From Martinezella hainanensis (GTDB lineage Bacteria; Pseudomonadota; Alphaproteobacteria; Rhizobiales; Rhizobiaceae): a stretch of DNA of 64,000 bases. Made by a program: the position numbers and the translations under genes. This document shows positions 8,833 to 17,817 of this stretch, in pieces (the stretch's first letter is position 1; every line of letters starts with the position of its first letter). The notes under the pieces were generated by a model, which worked only from the letters and a program-made list of their open reading frames with translations, made no database searches and was not told the origin of the DNA. The DNA lies in NCBI RefSeq assembly GCF_900094555.1, contig NZ_FMAC01000008.1, forward strand, positions 27,485-91,484, read 5' to 3'.

Positions 8833-9399
8833 TCAATTGTTGCCGTAGACATCGCCCGCCGAGGTGACGATGACCCATTTTCCCTCTCGCTGTTCGATCG
8901 AAGCCAACCGGCTGTTGTCGGGCAGAAGCGATCCGACACGCACGACATACATGCCGGTATCATCCTCGATCAGCGCGCGGCCATTGGCGACATGCAGCAG
9001 TTGAAACGCGGACTTGCCCGGGAACGGCTGCTGATCGGCGGAAGGCCCCTTGTCGTCTTCGCGACCGGCGTTGCTGACCGTCGCCGTCGTCAGCGGATCG
9101 GGAATGAAATCCTTCGGCTCGGCGGGATTCTTGTTGACCATGGCGAGCGGCGATACGCTGACGATGGTACGGCCAGGCCAGTTCGGCAAATCGCGGCTGC
9201 GATCGCCTTCGGCCACCTGAATGCCGAACTTGTCCGGGTTCAGAAAGACGTACCAGGGGAAGAAGGCAGAGGCACCGGCAAGCGCCAGTCCCGTGAAGGC
9301 CAAAGCCTTGTCCGTAACGGTTCGCCTTCTCGCCGATTTCGGCGGGGCGACCGGTTCGTCTGCGTCGGATTCTTTCACTTCTGGCCCCTTTTTCGGCAT
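8833..9399 (-). CDS. Uncharacterised single-pass membrane protein in the flagellar operon
   Basis: I do not recognise a named family. From ATG 9399 it is 188 aa: a charged, Pro-rich cytoplasmic N terminus (about residues 1-28), one membrane segment (DKALAFTGLALAGASAFFPW, about 30-50), a polar periplasmic linker, and a compact C-terminal domain (about 135-188) containing ANGRALIEDDTGMYVVRVGS and REGKWVIVTSAGDVYGNN. That last block recalls the beta-rich periplasmic domains of GspC/PilP-type assembly proteins, but only loosely. It is co-directional between fliI and flgB, so it is probably co-transcribed with rod genes. A role at the basal body is inferred from position. Confidence 0.75.
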   Translation of the reverse strand: MPKKGPEVKESDADEPVAPPKSARRRTVTDKALAFTGLALAGASAFFPWYVFLNPDKFGIQVAEGDRSRDLPNWPGRTIVSVSPLAMVNKNPAEPKDFIPDPLTTATVSNAGREDDKGPSADQQPFPGKSAFQLLHVANGRALIEDDTGMYVVRVGSLLPDNSRLASIEQREGKWVIVTSAGDVYGNN

Positions 9400-9463
9400 G
9401 ACATTCGGCGATATCCGGCAGGCTGCGGACAAGGAAAAGTCGAGATAGTGCTGCGCGCGACCA

Positions 9464-10852
9464 TCACTTGGCTCTGGCGGGGACACCGCTCGAAGCGTTT
9501 CTGAGGGCCGTCGCAAGATCGGTGAAGGCATCCGCCGAAGGCTCCTCGCCCGGCGTCTGCTTCAGTATGTCGTAGATGATCGGCACCTGGCGCACGGCGA
9601 TATCGAGATCGGCGTCGCTGCCCTGGCGGTAGCCGCCGATCAGGCGCAGGTCGCGCGTCTCTTCGTAGCGGTGCACCAGCGCCTTCAGACGCGAGACCAG
9701 CTTCTCCTGATCCGACGTCCAGGCCTTTCGCGCCAGACGGGAGACGGATGCGAGCGGATCGATCGGCGGGTAGCGCCCTTCTTCGGCAAGACTGCGCTGC
9801 AGGACGATGTGGCCATCGAGAATGCCACGGGTGGAATCAGCGATCGGGTCGTTGTGATTGTCGCCGTCCACCAGGATGGAGATGATGGCGGTGATCGTAC
9901 CGGTGCCTTCCGGCCCTGGGCCGGCGCGCTCGAGAAGGCGCGGCAGTTCGGTGAAGACGGACGCCGGATATCCGCGCGCGATCGGCGGCTCGCCGGAGGC
10001 GGTCGCCACTTCGCGGATGGCATGCGCGAAACGGGTGACGCTGTCGACGATCAGGAGAACGTTGTCACCCCTGTCTCGAAAATGCTCGGCGATCGTGATG
10101 GCCGAAAGCGGCGCCATCTTGCGCAGCATCGGGCTCTCGTCGCTCGTCGCGACCACGGCTACCGATTTCCGCATGTGAGAGCCGAGCGTATCCTCGATGA
10201 ATTCGCGCACTTCGCGGCCGCGTTCGCCGACGAGGGCGATCACCACCTTGTCGAAGGCATCGGCCCGCGCCAGCATCGACAGCAGCGTCGATTTTCCGAC
10301 GCCGGAACCGGCAAAGATGCCGAGGCGCTGACCAAGGCAGAGCGGCGAGAAGATATCGATGGCACGGACACCGGTCTTGAACCCGGTCTCGACACGCTTG
10401 CGGGTCATCGACGGCGGTGCGGTGTTGGAGATCGAGCGGGCTTCGAGACCGGCTGTCAGCGGTCCCAGTCCGTCGATCGGCTCGCCGAGCGAGTTGATCG
10501 TGCGGCCGCACCAGCTGTCATCGGGCGCGATGCGGAAGGCGCCCTTGCGGATGATGGTATCCTGGATGCCGATTGGTTCGCCCGGTTCGATCGGACAGAC
10601 ATAGGTGAGTTCCGGCTCGACGCGGACGACCTCGCCGAGGTGAACGCCCGTTGCCGACCGATGCGCGACGAAATCGCCGAGGCGCACCTGCCTGGACAGG
10701 CCGGCAACCGTATAATGCCCGGCGGCGATGGTGCGCACATGGCCACCATGGGCCACGGCATTCTCCGCCATCGCATACTGGCCGGCCAGAACGGCCATAT
10801 GCGAAAGCTTCGGCGACAGTGCGCCTTCCGGCAACCGATCCTCGACCATCAT
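9464..10852 (-). CDS. fliI: Flagellum-specific ATPase FliI
   Basis: FliI is the hexameric ATPase that energises substrate entry into the flagellar export gate. The 462-aa protein has the F1-beta-like core: Walker A GIFAGSGVGKSTLLSML, GERGREVREF, a Walker B region NVLLIVDSVTRFAHAIREV, and RGYPASVFTELPRLLERAG. Length agrees with FliI (430-470 aa). It is the second gene of the operon, 8 bp after flgF. FliH and FliJ are not recognisable next to it, which is usual for rhizobia. Confidence 0.97.
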   Translation of the reverse strand: MMVEDRLPEGALSPKLSHMAVLAGQYAMAENAVAHGGHVRTIAAGHYTVAGLSRQVRLGDFVAHRSATGVHLGEVVRVEPELTYVCPIEPGEPIGIQDTIIRKGAFRIAPDDSWCGRTINSLGEPIDGLGPLTAGLEARSISNTAPPSMTRKRVETGFKTGVRAIDIFSPLCLGQRLGIFAGSGVGKSTLLSMLARADAFDKVVIALVGERGREVREFIEDTLGSHMRKSVAVVATSDESPMLRKMAPLSAITIAEHFRDRGDNVLLIVDSVTRFAHAIREVATASGEPPIARGYPASVFTELPRLLERAGPGPEGTGTITAIISILVDGDNHNDPIADSTRGILDGHIVLQRSLAEEGRYPPIDPLASVSRLARKAWTSDQEKLVSRLKALVHRYEETRDLRLIGGYRQGSDADLDIAVRQVPIIYDILKQTPGEEPSADAFTDLATALRNASSGVPARAK

Positions 10853-10860
10853 CAGTCTCT

Positions 10861-11595
10861 TTACTGGCTGCCGCCGAGGGTCTTGATGGCGTCGGTAAGC
10901 GTGCCTTCACTGCTGCCGGTGAGCGTGCTGATGTTATCGAAGGCGCGGCTGACCTCGATCAGATTGGTCATTTCCCGCATGCCGTTGACGTTGGAGTTTT
11001 CGAGATAGCCTTGGGCGATGCCGATATTCGAGCGATCGATCACCGCCTGTGGCGTATCGGTCGGCAGGATGCCGCTGTTTTCGTAGCGCAGGAAGCCCTT
11101 GCTGACATCGGCGCTATAGAGGCCGATCTGGCCCATGCGGCGGCCGTTCTGCGTGATCGTACCGTTCGACGCGACGCTCGGCGGACCGCCGGCGGGATCG
11201 AGCTGGATCGGCGCACCGCCAGGATCGAGGACCGGGAAGCCGCGGGTGGAAACCAGCGCGCCGCTTTCGGTCATGGTAAAGCGGCCATCGCGGCTCAGCA
11301 CCAGGCCTGCCGGCGTGTTCATGCCGAAATAGGCGTCACCCTTGACGGCGAAATCGAAGAGATTGCCGGTGTTCTGAAGTTCGCCGTTGTCCGTGGAGAG
11401 GTAGTCGTTGCCCTGCGAGACGAAGGCGACCTTGGCGTTGAGTTTGTTTTGGGTATTGCTGAGAACCTGATCGAACTTGACCTCGGTGCCGCGGAAACCC
11501 GTGGTGTTCACGTTGGCCAGATTATCGGCGATCGTGGTCAAACGCCGCTCAAGCGCCATCTGGGACGACAGCGCCACATAGATACCAGACTGCAT
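10861..11595 (-). CDS. flgF: Flagellar proximal rod protein FlgF
   Basis: FlgF is a proximal rod protein. From ATG 11595 the 244-aa product begins MQSGIYVALSSQMALERRL and has the axial motif NLANVNTTGFRGTEVKF, a FlgF/G-type middle (LSRDGRFTMTESGAL) and C-terminal GYLENSNVNGMREMTNLI. GGAGG lies nine bases before this ATG; a TTG six bases further upstream is an alternative. It is the first gene of the minus-strand operon and is divergent from motA across about 220 bp that must carry both promoters. Confidence 0.95.
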   Translation of the reverse strand: MQSGIYVALSSQMALERRLTTIADNLANVNTTGFRGTEVKFDQVLSNTQNKLNAKVAFVSQGNDYLSTDNGELQNTGNLFDFAVKGDAYFGMNTPAGLVLSRDGRFTMTESGALVSTRGFPVLDPGGAPIQLDPAGGPPSVASNGTITQNGRRMGQIGLYSADVSKGFLRYENSGILPTDTPQAVIDRSNIGIAQGYLENSNVNGMREMTNLIEVSRAFDNISTLTGSSEGTLTDAIKTLGGSQ

Positions 11596-11817
11596 TTTCA
11601 ACGCCCTCCGGACATTGGAGAATAACGGGAAAGGAAACGCCGCCGGCGCTCCTACATTTCGTTAGCGGGGCATGGATGCCCTTACCCGCCATCCTGCAGG
11701 GCTTGGCTTGTGCGAAGCTGACAAGGCAAAAAGGACGTTCAGCGCCCATCGAACAGCCTCACGCAAGGCAGGTCCCCTAGTTCATCATATGAAGCAACGT
11801 TCAGGTGTGGACCGACG

Positions 11818-12690
11818 ATGAATATTATTATCGGATTTGTAGTGACCTGCGGCTGCATCATAGGCAGCTTCATGGCTATGGGCGGAGACGTAGGCGCGCT
11901 GTTCCAGCCCTTCGAATTTGTCATTATCGCGGGCGCCGGCATCGGCGGCTTCATCATGGCCAATCCGATGAAGGTCGTGAAGGATTCGGGCAAGGCGCTC
12001 GGAGAAGCCTTCAGCCACAAAGTGCCGAAGGAGCGCGACTATCTCGACACGCTCGGTGTGCTCTACGCCCTGATGCGCGACCTGCGCACCAAGTCGCGCA
12101 ACGAGATCGAAGCCCATATCGACAACCCGGATGAATCGACGATCTTCAAGGCCGCTCCGACGGTTCTGAAGAACAAGGACCTGACGGCTTTCATCTGCGA
12201 CTATGTCCGTCTCATCATCATCGGCAACGCCCGCTCGCACGAGATCGAGGCGCTGATGGACGAGGAGCTCGAGACCATGCAGCACGACAAGATGAAGCCT
12301 TATCACGCGATCACGATCATGGGCGATTCGTTCCCGGCGATCGGTATCGTCGCTGCCGTTCTCGGCGTCATCAAAGCGATGAGCCACATCAACGAATCAC
12401 CCGAAGTGCTCGGCCACCTCATCGGCTCGGCACTGGTCGGCACCTTCCTCGGTATCATCCTGTCCTATTCCGTCTGCGCGCCGCTGGTCTCCCAGATCAA
12501 GGTGGTGCGCAACAAGCAGCACCGCCTCTATGTCATCGTGAAGCAGACGCTGCTTGCCTATATGAACGGATCGGTGCCGCAGGTCGCACTCGAATACGGC
12601 CGCAAGACCATCTCCTCCTACGAGCGTCCGTCGATCGATGCCGTCGAGCAGGAAATGATGAACCCCGGCGGTGAAAGCAAGGCAGCCTGA
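11818..12690 (+). CDS. motA: Flagellar motor stator protein MotA
   Basis: MotA forms the proton channel of the stator with MotB and pushes on FliG. The 290-aa protein has four membrane segments: IIIGFVVTCGCIIGSFMAM, FEFVIIAGAGIGGFIMAN, then a large cytoplasmic loop, and GDSFPAIGIVAAVLGVI with GSALVGTFLGIILSYSVC. The conserved proline region of segment 3 (SFPAIG) is present. It opens the plus-strand operon, 5 bp before fliM. MotB is not here; in relatives it lies in a separate operon beyond the flagellin genes. Confidence 0.97.
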   Translation: MNIIIGFVVTCGCIIGSFMAMGGDVGALFQPFEFVIIAGAGIGGFIMANPMKVVKDSGKALGEAFSHKVPKERDYLDTLGVLYALMRDLRTKSRNEIEAHIDNPDESTIFKAAPTVLKNKDLTAFICDYVRLIIIGNARSHEIEALMDEELETMQHDKMKPYHAITIMGDSFPAIGIVAAVLGVIKAMSHINESPEVLGHLIGSALVGTFLGIILSYSVCAPLVSQIKVVRNKQHRLYVIVKQTLLAYMNGSVPQVALEYGRKTISSYERPSIDAVEQEMMNPGGESKAA

Positions 12691-12695
12691 CGATC

Positions 12696-13640
12696 ATGAG
12701 CCAGCAATCCGCGCATACGACACAGACGATGGACCGGACCCTTTTTGCCAAGCTCACTGGCAATCTCGGCGATCAGGCGACGCTTGCGAAACTCGGCACC
12801 GCCTTCGCCCAGGTCTATGCCGAATTCCTGCCCGACATCATCAAGAGCGAAACGGGCCTGGACATCAACATCGCCTATGCCGGCTGTCAATCCGGCTCGA
12901 TGAACGAGCTGATTGCCGGGCTTGGCGGCAGTCATGCTCTGGTCAACGGTTCGCTGCGCAACTGGGCACCGAATTTCATCCTTGGCTGCGGTGCCGGCTT
13001 CATCATGACGCTGATGGAGCATATGCTGGGTGCACGCGCAGAAGACATGGAAGCAGCCGTCGCGCGGCCGCTTTCGGTGATCGAACTCGATCTCTCGGTC
13101 ATGGTGTTCGAAAAGATCGCCAAGGTGCTTCGCTCGGCGGTCAATGCATCCGGCGGCTTCGAACCCTATCTCGACCCGCCCTACAATATCGAGAGCCGAC
13201 CGGCGGCTATCGGCGATGAAGGCAATGACTTCGCCGCCGCGATCACAATGACGATCTCGCTCGGCAAATCGCTTTCCCAGATCATCATCATCGCGCCGCA
13301 ACGCGATTTGCTACGCACCGTCGTCAGCGCCCCCCGCGCCAAGAATCCAACGGCTGCCTCCCAGGCATGGTCGGAACAGCTCAGCGAACAGGTACGCCGC
13401 TCGCAGGTGACGCTTGAGGCACGAATCCGGCTCGAATCGCTGACGCTCGACACCATTTCCAAGCTCGCGGTCGGCGATATCATTCCCTTCATGGACACCG
13501 GCGACGTCCGCGTCGAAGTCAGCGCCAACAGCAAAGACCTTTACATCTGCGAATTCGGCCGCTCTGGCGAAAATTATACGGTGCGCGTCAAGGACAATGT
13601 CAATTCCGACGACGAGCTTCTCAGACACTTGATGAATTGA
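12696..13640 (+). CDS. fliM: Flagellar motor switch protein FliM
   Basis: FliM is the middle layer of the C ring and in enterobacteria binds phospho-CheY through an N-terminal LSQxEID peptide. This 314-aa product has the CheC-like middle domain and a C-terminal SpoA domain (KLAVGDIIPFMDTGDVRVEV, then YICEFGRSGENYTVRV). The N terminus (MSQQSAHTTQTMDRTLFAKL) shows no LSQxEID match, so CheY2 docking must differ or be strongly diverged. It lies between motA and fliN in the normal rhizobial order. Confidence 0.9.
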   Translation: MSQQSAHTTQTMDRTLFAKLTGNLGDQATLAKLGTAFAQVYAEFLPDIIKSETGLDINIAYAGCQSGSMNELIAGLGGSHALVNGSLRNWAPNFILGCGAGFIMTLMEHMLGARAEDMEAAVARPLSVIELDLSVMVFEKIAKVLRSAVNASGGFEPYLDPPYNIESRPAAIGDEGNDFAAAITMTISLGKSLSQIIIIAPQRDLLRTVVSAPRAKNPTAASQAWSEQLSEQVRRSQVTLEARIRLESLTLDTISKLAVGDIIPFMDTGDVRVEVSANSKDLYICEFGRSGENYTVRVKDNVNSDDELLRHLMN

Positions 13641-13703
13641 TCGGCTGGCGCGTGATCCCGCACACGGCAGCTTGAGGCAAGTTTCAACTGGAATAGTGAT
13701 TTC

Positions 13704-14234
13704 ATGGCTACGAAGACGACACAGCAAAGCAGCGAGGAATCGCTGGACATTTCAAACAGCGACGCCGCCTTGGACGAGGCCATCGATGGTCTGCGCGGCG
13801 TCCTGAAGAAGGATAACGAAGGCGGTCTGCCTGACTTCGACGCCGATGCATTCGGCGGGCAAACAGGCACGGATCTTTCGACCTTCGGCGATTTCGGCGA
13901 CGACAATTCCGCTTCGGCCTTCGATGACGGCGAGTTCGGTGGCGTTTCCACGGCACCGGCTGCCCCCGGCAGCGCGCTGACCTCCAATCTCGATCTGATC
14001 ATGGATATTCCGATCGACGTCCAGATCGTGCTCGGCAGCAGCCGCATGCAGGTGTCCGGCCTGATGAACCTGGCCGAGGGCGCAATCATCGCACTCGACA
14101 AGAAGATCGGCGAACCGGTCGAAATTACCGTGAACGGCCGCAAGATCGGCCGGGGCGAGATTACCGTTCTGGAACATGATGATACCAGATTCGGCATCAA
14201 GCTCATTGAAATCTACAACACGAAGAAAAGCTGA
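13704..14234 (+). CDS. fliN: Flagellar motor switch protein FliN
   Basis: FliN forms the base of the C ring. The 176-aa protein carries a C-terminal SpoA domain (about residues 95-170: LIMDIPIDVQIVLGSSRMQV, ALDKKIGEPVEITVNGRKIG, GRGEITVLEHDDTRFGIKL). An acidic N-terminal extension of about 90 residues has repeated D/F/G patches (DFDADAFGG, FGDFGDD, FDDGEFGG). It is longer than the 137-aa E. coli FliN, mainly through this extension, whose role is unknown to me. Confidence 0.93.
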   Translation: MATKTTQQSSEESLDISNSDAALDEAIDGLRGVLKKDNEGGLPDFDADAFGGQTGTDLSTFGDFGDDNSASAFDDGEFGGVSTAPAAPGSALTSNLDLIMDIPIDVQIVLGSSRMQVSGLMNLAEGAIIALDKKIGEPVEITVNGRKIGRGEITVLEHDDTRFGIKLIEIYNTKKS

Positions 14235-14283
14235 ACCCGGCTCAGGATGAGCCCACGCCCCTTGCGGGACGGAGACGAAGACC

Positions 14284-15327
14284 ATGATGGACTTTGACGA
14301 TTTCAGCGGCGCGATTGCCGAGAAACCGTTATCTCAGACTGAAAAGGCAGCCGCCGTCCTCCTCGCCATGGGAAAACAAGTGGCGGGACGGCTGCTGAAA
14401 TACTTCACGCAGAACGAGCTGCAGATGATTATCGCCTCGGCGCAATCGCTGCGGCTCATTCCGCCGGACGAACTGGCGCAGCTCGTGGCGGAATTCGAAG
14501 ACCTCTTCACCGAGGGCGCCGGCCTCATGGATAACGCCAAGGCCATCGAGAGCATTCTCGAGGAAGGCCTGACGCCCGACGAGGTCGACAGCCTGCTCGG
14601 CCGCCGCACCGCCTTCCAGGCCTATGAGACATCCATCTGGGATCGCCTGGGCGAAGCCGATCCGGTTTTCGTCGCCAAGTTCTTCCTGCGCGAGCATCCG
14701 CAGACGATTGCCTATGTCCTGTCCATGATGCCTTCGGCCTTCGGCGCGAAGGTCCTGCTGCAGCTTCCCGAAGCCCAGCGCGCCGACATCATGAACCGAA
14801 CGGTCAACATCAAGGACGTCAGCCCCAAGGCAGCACAGATCATCGAGAATCGCGTGCTCGGGCTAATGGCCGAGATCGACGCCGAACGCAACGCTTCCGG
14901 TTCCACGAAGGTCGCCGACCTGATGAACGAACTCGACAAGCCGGTGGTCGATACGCTGCTGAGCTCGCTCGAGACGATCAACAAGGAATCGGTCGAGAAG
15001 GTTCGCCCGAAGATCTTCCTCTTCGACGATCTCACCCGTATGCCGCAGCCGAGCCGCGTCCTGCTGCTCAACGACATCGCCGCCGACATCCTGACGATGG
15101 CTCTGCGGGGATCCGGCAACGAGATTCGCGAGATCGTGCTGTCCTCGATCAGCCCGCGTCAGCGCCGCATGATCGAATCCGACCTGCAGATGGGCAATAC
15201 CGGCATCAATCCGCGCGAAATCGCGATTGCCCGGCGCGCCATCGCCCAGGAGGCCATCCGTCTCGCCAACTCCGGTCAGATCGAGCTCAAGGCCAAGGAA
15301 AATACGCCTGTGGAAGAAGCCGCATAA
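14284..15327 (+). CDS. fliG: Flagellar motor switch protein FliG
   Basis: FliG joins the C ring to the MS ring and takes torque from MotA. The 347-aa sequence shows N-terminal LSQTEKAAAVLLAMGKQVAG, the middle EHPQTIAYVLSMMP (the EHPQ signature) with LPEAQRADIMNR, and the C-terminal torque domain around FLFDDLTRMPQPSRVLLLND and MALRGSGNEIREIVLSSIS. Length is normal. A ribosome binding site (GGGACGGAGACG) precedes ATG 14284. Confidence 0.97.
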   Translation: MMDFDDFSGAIAEKPLSQTEKAAAVLLAMGKQVAGRLLKYFTQNELQMIIASAQSLRLIPPDELAQLVAEFEDLFTEGAGLMDNAKAIESILEEGLTPDEVDSLLGRRTAFQAYETSIWDRLGEADPVFVAKFFLREHPQTIAYVLSMMPSAFGAKVLLQLPEAQRADIMNRTVNIKDVSPKAAQIIENRVLGLMAEIDAERNASGSTKVADLMNELDKPVVDTLLSSLETINKESVEKVRPKIFLFDDLTRMPQPSRVLLLNDIAADILTMALRGSGNEIREIVLSSISPRQRRMIESDLQMGNTGINPREIAIARRAIAQEAIRLANSGQIELKAKENTPVEEAA

Positions 15328-15420
15328 GCGCGGCGCGACTCAGCTAAAACGTCATAGACTGACAAGCTATGGGCCGCGCATGAAGCGCGGCCTCTTTCCG
15401 TTTCGCAAAGGGCGGCTTCT

Positions 15421-16500
15421 TTGGCTGACGAAGACAAGGACAGTAAAACAGAAAAACCGACGGAGAAAAAACTCCGCGATACGATCGAGAAGGGCAATGT
15501 CCCTCACTCCAGGGAAGCGACGCTTTTTGCTTCCATGCTCGCGACTGTCATCTACGTCACCTTCTTCCTGCCCGAACGCATGGGCCGCATGGGCGAAGTT
15601 CTGCGCGATCTCTTCGAAAAGCCGGATCAATGGCAACTGGAGACAGGCCCAGACGCCATCTCGCTGTTTACGCGCATCGGCTGGGAAGTCGGCAACATGG
15701 TGCTGCCGGCCGTGGTGCTCTTCTTCACCTTCGGCATCGGCGCCTCGATGTTCCAGAACCTGCCGACACCCGTTCTGGAACGTATCCGCCCGCAATTTTC
15801 GCGCATATCGCCCATGTCCGGTTTCAAGCGCATCTTCAGCGCGACCGGCATGGTGGAATTCGGCAAGTCCCTCGCAAAAATCGTGCTTGTCGGCATCGTC
15901 ATGTTTTTTGTGCTGCGCAGTCAGTATTTCCACGCGATGGATTCGATGGTGTCCGACCCGCAGACCATCTTCGTGCGGCTGTCGACGATCGTTCAGCGCA
16001 TCCTGATCATCGTGCTGATGGCGACCATCGTCGTCGGCGTTGCCGACCTGTTGTGGAGCCGGCACCACTGGTTCGACCAATTGAAGATGACGAAACAGGA
16101 GATCAAGGACGAGCACAAGCAGTCGCAGGGCGACCCGATCGTCAAGTCTCGCCAGCGCTCGATCGCGCGCGACCGTGCCCGTCGCCGCATGATGAAGCAG
16201 GTGCCGCGCGCCACCCTCGTCATCGCCAACCCGACTCACTTCGCCGTCGCGCTGCGGTATGTGCGCGAGGAAAACGACGCGCCTGTCGTCGTCGCCAAAG
16301 GCCAGGATCTGATTGCTTTGAAAATCAGGGAGATAGCCGAGGCCAACAATATTCCCGTTTTCGAAGACCCGCCGCTCGCGCGCTCCATGTTTGCGCAAGT
16401 CTCGGTTGATAGCGTCATACCGTCAGTATTTTACAAGGCTGTCGCAGAACTCATCCATCGGATCTATGCCGCGCAGTCGAATAGAAAACGGGTACGATAA
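15421..16500 (+). CDS. flhB: Flagellar export switch protein FlhB
   Basis: FlhB sets the substrate-specificity switch of the export apparatus. The 359-aa protein starts at TTG 15421 (MADEDKDSKTEKPTEKKLRD), preceded by AAGGGCGG. It has four membrane segments, a cytoplasmic linker with KMTKQEIKDEHKQSQGDP, and the autocleavage motif NPTH with Asn about residue 270. The catalytic context VIANPTHFAVALRY is intact, so autocleavage is expected. It ends 5 bp before the next small gene. Confidence 0.96.
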   Translation: MADEDKDSKTEKPTEKKLRDTIEKGNVPHSREATLFASMLATVIYVTFFLPERMGRMGEVLRDLFEKPDQWQLETGPDAISLFTRIGWEVGNMVLPAVVLFFTFGIGASMFQNLPTPVLERIRPQFSRISPMSGFKRIFSATGMVEFGKSLAKIVLVGIVMFFVLRSQYFHAMDSMVSDPQTIFVRLSTIVQRILIIVLMATIVVGVADLLWSRHHWFDQLKMTKQEIKDEHKQSQGDPIVKSRQRSIARDRARRRMMKQVPRATLVIANPTHFAVALRYVREENDAPVVVAKGQDLIALKIREIAEANNIPVFEDPPLARSMFAQVSVDSVIPSVFYKAVAELIHRIYAAQSNRKRVR

Positions 16501-16505
16501 ACCAA

Positions 16506-16946
16506 ATGAAAAAATGCCCCTACTCTGCCCAGCGTGAACAAATACTAGCCGAAGCCATCAGCCCGGTCGCAAGCGAACTGCGCCTCCTGGATGCCGCCGA
16601 CCTGATCTCGCTGCTGCGCTTCGAACGATATGGCAATCTTGCCGACCTCGTCGCTTCGGCGGCCGAGCTGTATTTTCTTCCCGGCGTGGTCAATTTCGGG
16701 CTTGGCGGTGACTACAAGCTTGATTGGGGCGGGCCGGCGGAAGTGACGCTCGATCTGGAGATCAAGCCGCGCGGCGTTACCATCTATGCCAAGCTTGCGC
16801 TGGCGGAACACCATGCAGGCATCGAGATCAACCACATTGCCTTCGACAAGGCTTCCGTCGATCCCGACGAGAACACGGCCCTGCTCGCCCGCAGCCTAAG
16901 GGATGCGCGCTACGTCGTCCGCGGCGAGGTCGCACACGCGTTCTAA
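16506..16946 (+). CDS. Uncharacterised 146-aa protein at the end of the motor/switch operon
   Basis: I do not recognise a named domain. The protein is soluble-looking with no signal or membrane segment. Its N-terminal half is helical (REQILAEAISPVASELRLLD, DLISLLRFERYGNLADLV); the C-terminal half is beta-like and acidic (EVTLDLEIKPRGVTIYAKLA, HAGIEINHIAFD). The ATG is 5 bp after flhB, so it should be co-transcribed and possibly coupled. I recall a hypothetical gene at this place in other rhizobia, so a motility-linked role is likely but unproven. Confidence 0.8.
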   Translation: MKKCPYSAQREQILAEAISPVASELRLLDAADLISLLRFERYGNLADLVASAAELYFLPGVVNFGLGGDYKLDWGGPAEVTLDLEIKPRGVTIYAKLALAEHHAGIEINHIAFDKASVDPDENTALLARSLRDARYVVRGEVAHAF

Positions 16947-16984
16947 GGGATTCTTCTTTCAAAAAATCGGTGAAGTGATTCGCG

Positions 16985-17023
16985 AGAGCGGCGTGCATCC
17001 GGCAGAATCCGGACCGCCGCTCT
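16985..17023 (+). terminator. Weak hairpin after the motor/switch operon
   Basis: AGAGCGGCG at 16985-16993 pairs with CGCCGCTCT at 17015-17023, with a 21-base loop and only a mixed AT tail (TATTCATT). It sits between the convergent 146-aa protein gene and visR, where a terminator is expected, but the long loop makes it a modest candidate. Confidence 0.4.
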
Positions 17024-17059
17024 ATTCATTCTGCGGCAGTGCCCCAAGACGCAGCCATC

Positions 17060-17806
17060 TCAGCTTATGTAGCCGAAGCGGATCGCCTTTGCGATGGCCT
17101 GGATGCGGTTGACGCTGTCGAGCTTGATCGTTGCCGATCCAAGATAGGCATTGACGGTATGCACCGACAAACCCAGCTTCTCGGCAATCTCCTCGCTGAT
17201 GCGCCCGTCGCCGGCAAGCTGCAGGCAGGCGATTTCGCGCTCGCTCAGCGCTTCGGCTGCCTGGGACCGACGCTCATCCAGTGACAGGAGCTCCATCATG
17301 ATCTGGCAGCTACGGCCGTGCAGCTCGACGATCATATCGCTCGCAAGATCCATGAACTTGGCGGTGAAGACGGTATAGCCGTTGCCGACGGCGCCCAGCC
17401 GCACCGGAAAGGCGGCGCCGGCAAAAGGCAGGAGGTGCGGCTTCAGGCGCTGCGTGAAGGCGGCAAAATCCGGTGTCTCGGCGGTGCTGTCGCTGTCGCG
17501 CCCGTTCCACATCAGCGGCAGCAGCGATTTGTCGATATGCTCGATCAGCGCTTCGCCATAGGCCTCAACGAAGGATTTGCCGACGACCGAGTTGGCCGAG
17601 CCCCAATTATCGAGCTCGCATACCAGGCGCTGCTTGTGCGGCAGGCCGGAGCCATGAAGGCGATAAACAGCAAAATGCTGCGCATCGATCAGCTTTTGCA
17701 TCGACACCAGCTTCGGAAACAGATCGGAGCGGCCGGAGATTCGACCGGAACGGGTAAGCCGTGATTCGCCCGGCATATCCGTCGTCCTGTCAGACTGATA
17801 GCGCAT
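17060..17806 (-). CDS. visR: VisR, LuxR-type regulator of motility
   Basis: VisR pairs with VisN as the top-level activator of flagellar, motility and chemotaxis genes in rhizobia. The 248-aa protein has an N-terminal ligand-domain-like region (about 30-170) and a C-terminal GerE/LuxR helix-turn-helix (about 180-245: SEREIACLQLAGDGRISEEI, then KLGLSVHTVNAYLGSATIK). AAGGG precedes ATG 17806. It lies 11 bp downstream of visN on the same strand. No autoinducer ligand is known for this family and none is implied. Confidence 0.93.
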   Translation of the reverse strand: MRYQSDRTTDMPGESRLTRSGRISGRSDLFPKLVSMQKLIDAQHFAVYRLHGSGLPHKQRLVCELDNWGSANSVVGKSFVEAYGEALIEHIDKSLLPLMWNGRDSDSTAETPDFAAFTQRLKPHLLPFAGAAFPVRLGAVGNGYTVFTAKFMDLASDMIVELHGRSCQIMMELLSLDERRSQAAEALSEREIACLQLAGDGRISEEIAEKLGLSVHTVNAYLGSATIKLDSVNRIQAIAKAIRFGYIS

Positions 17807-17817
17807 CCGGTCGGCCC

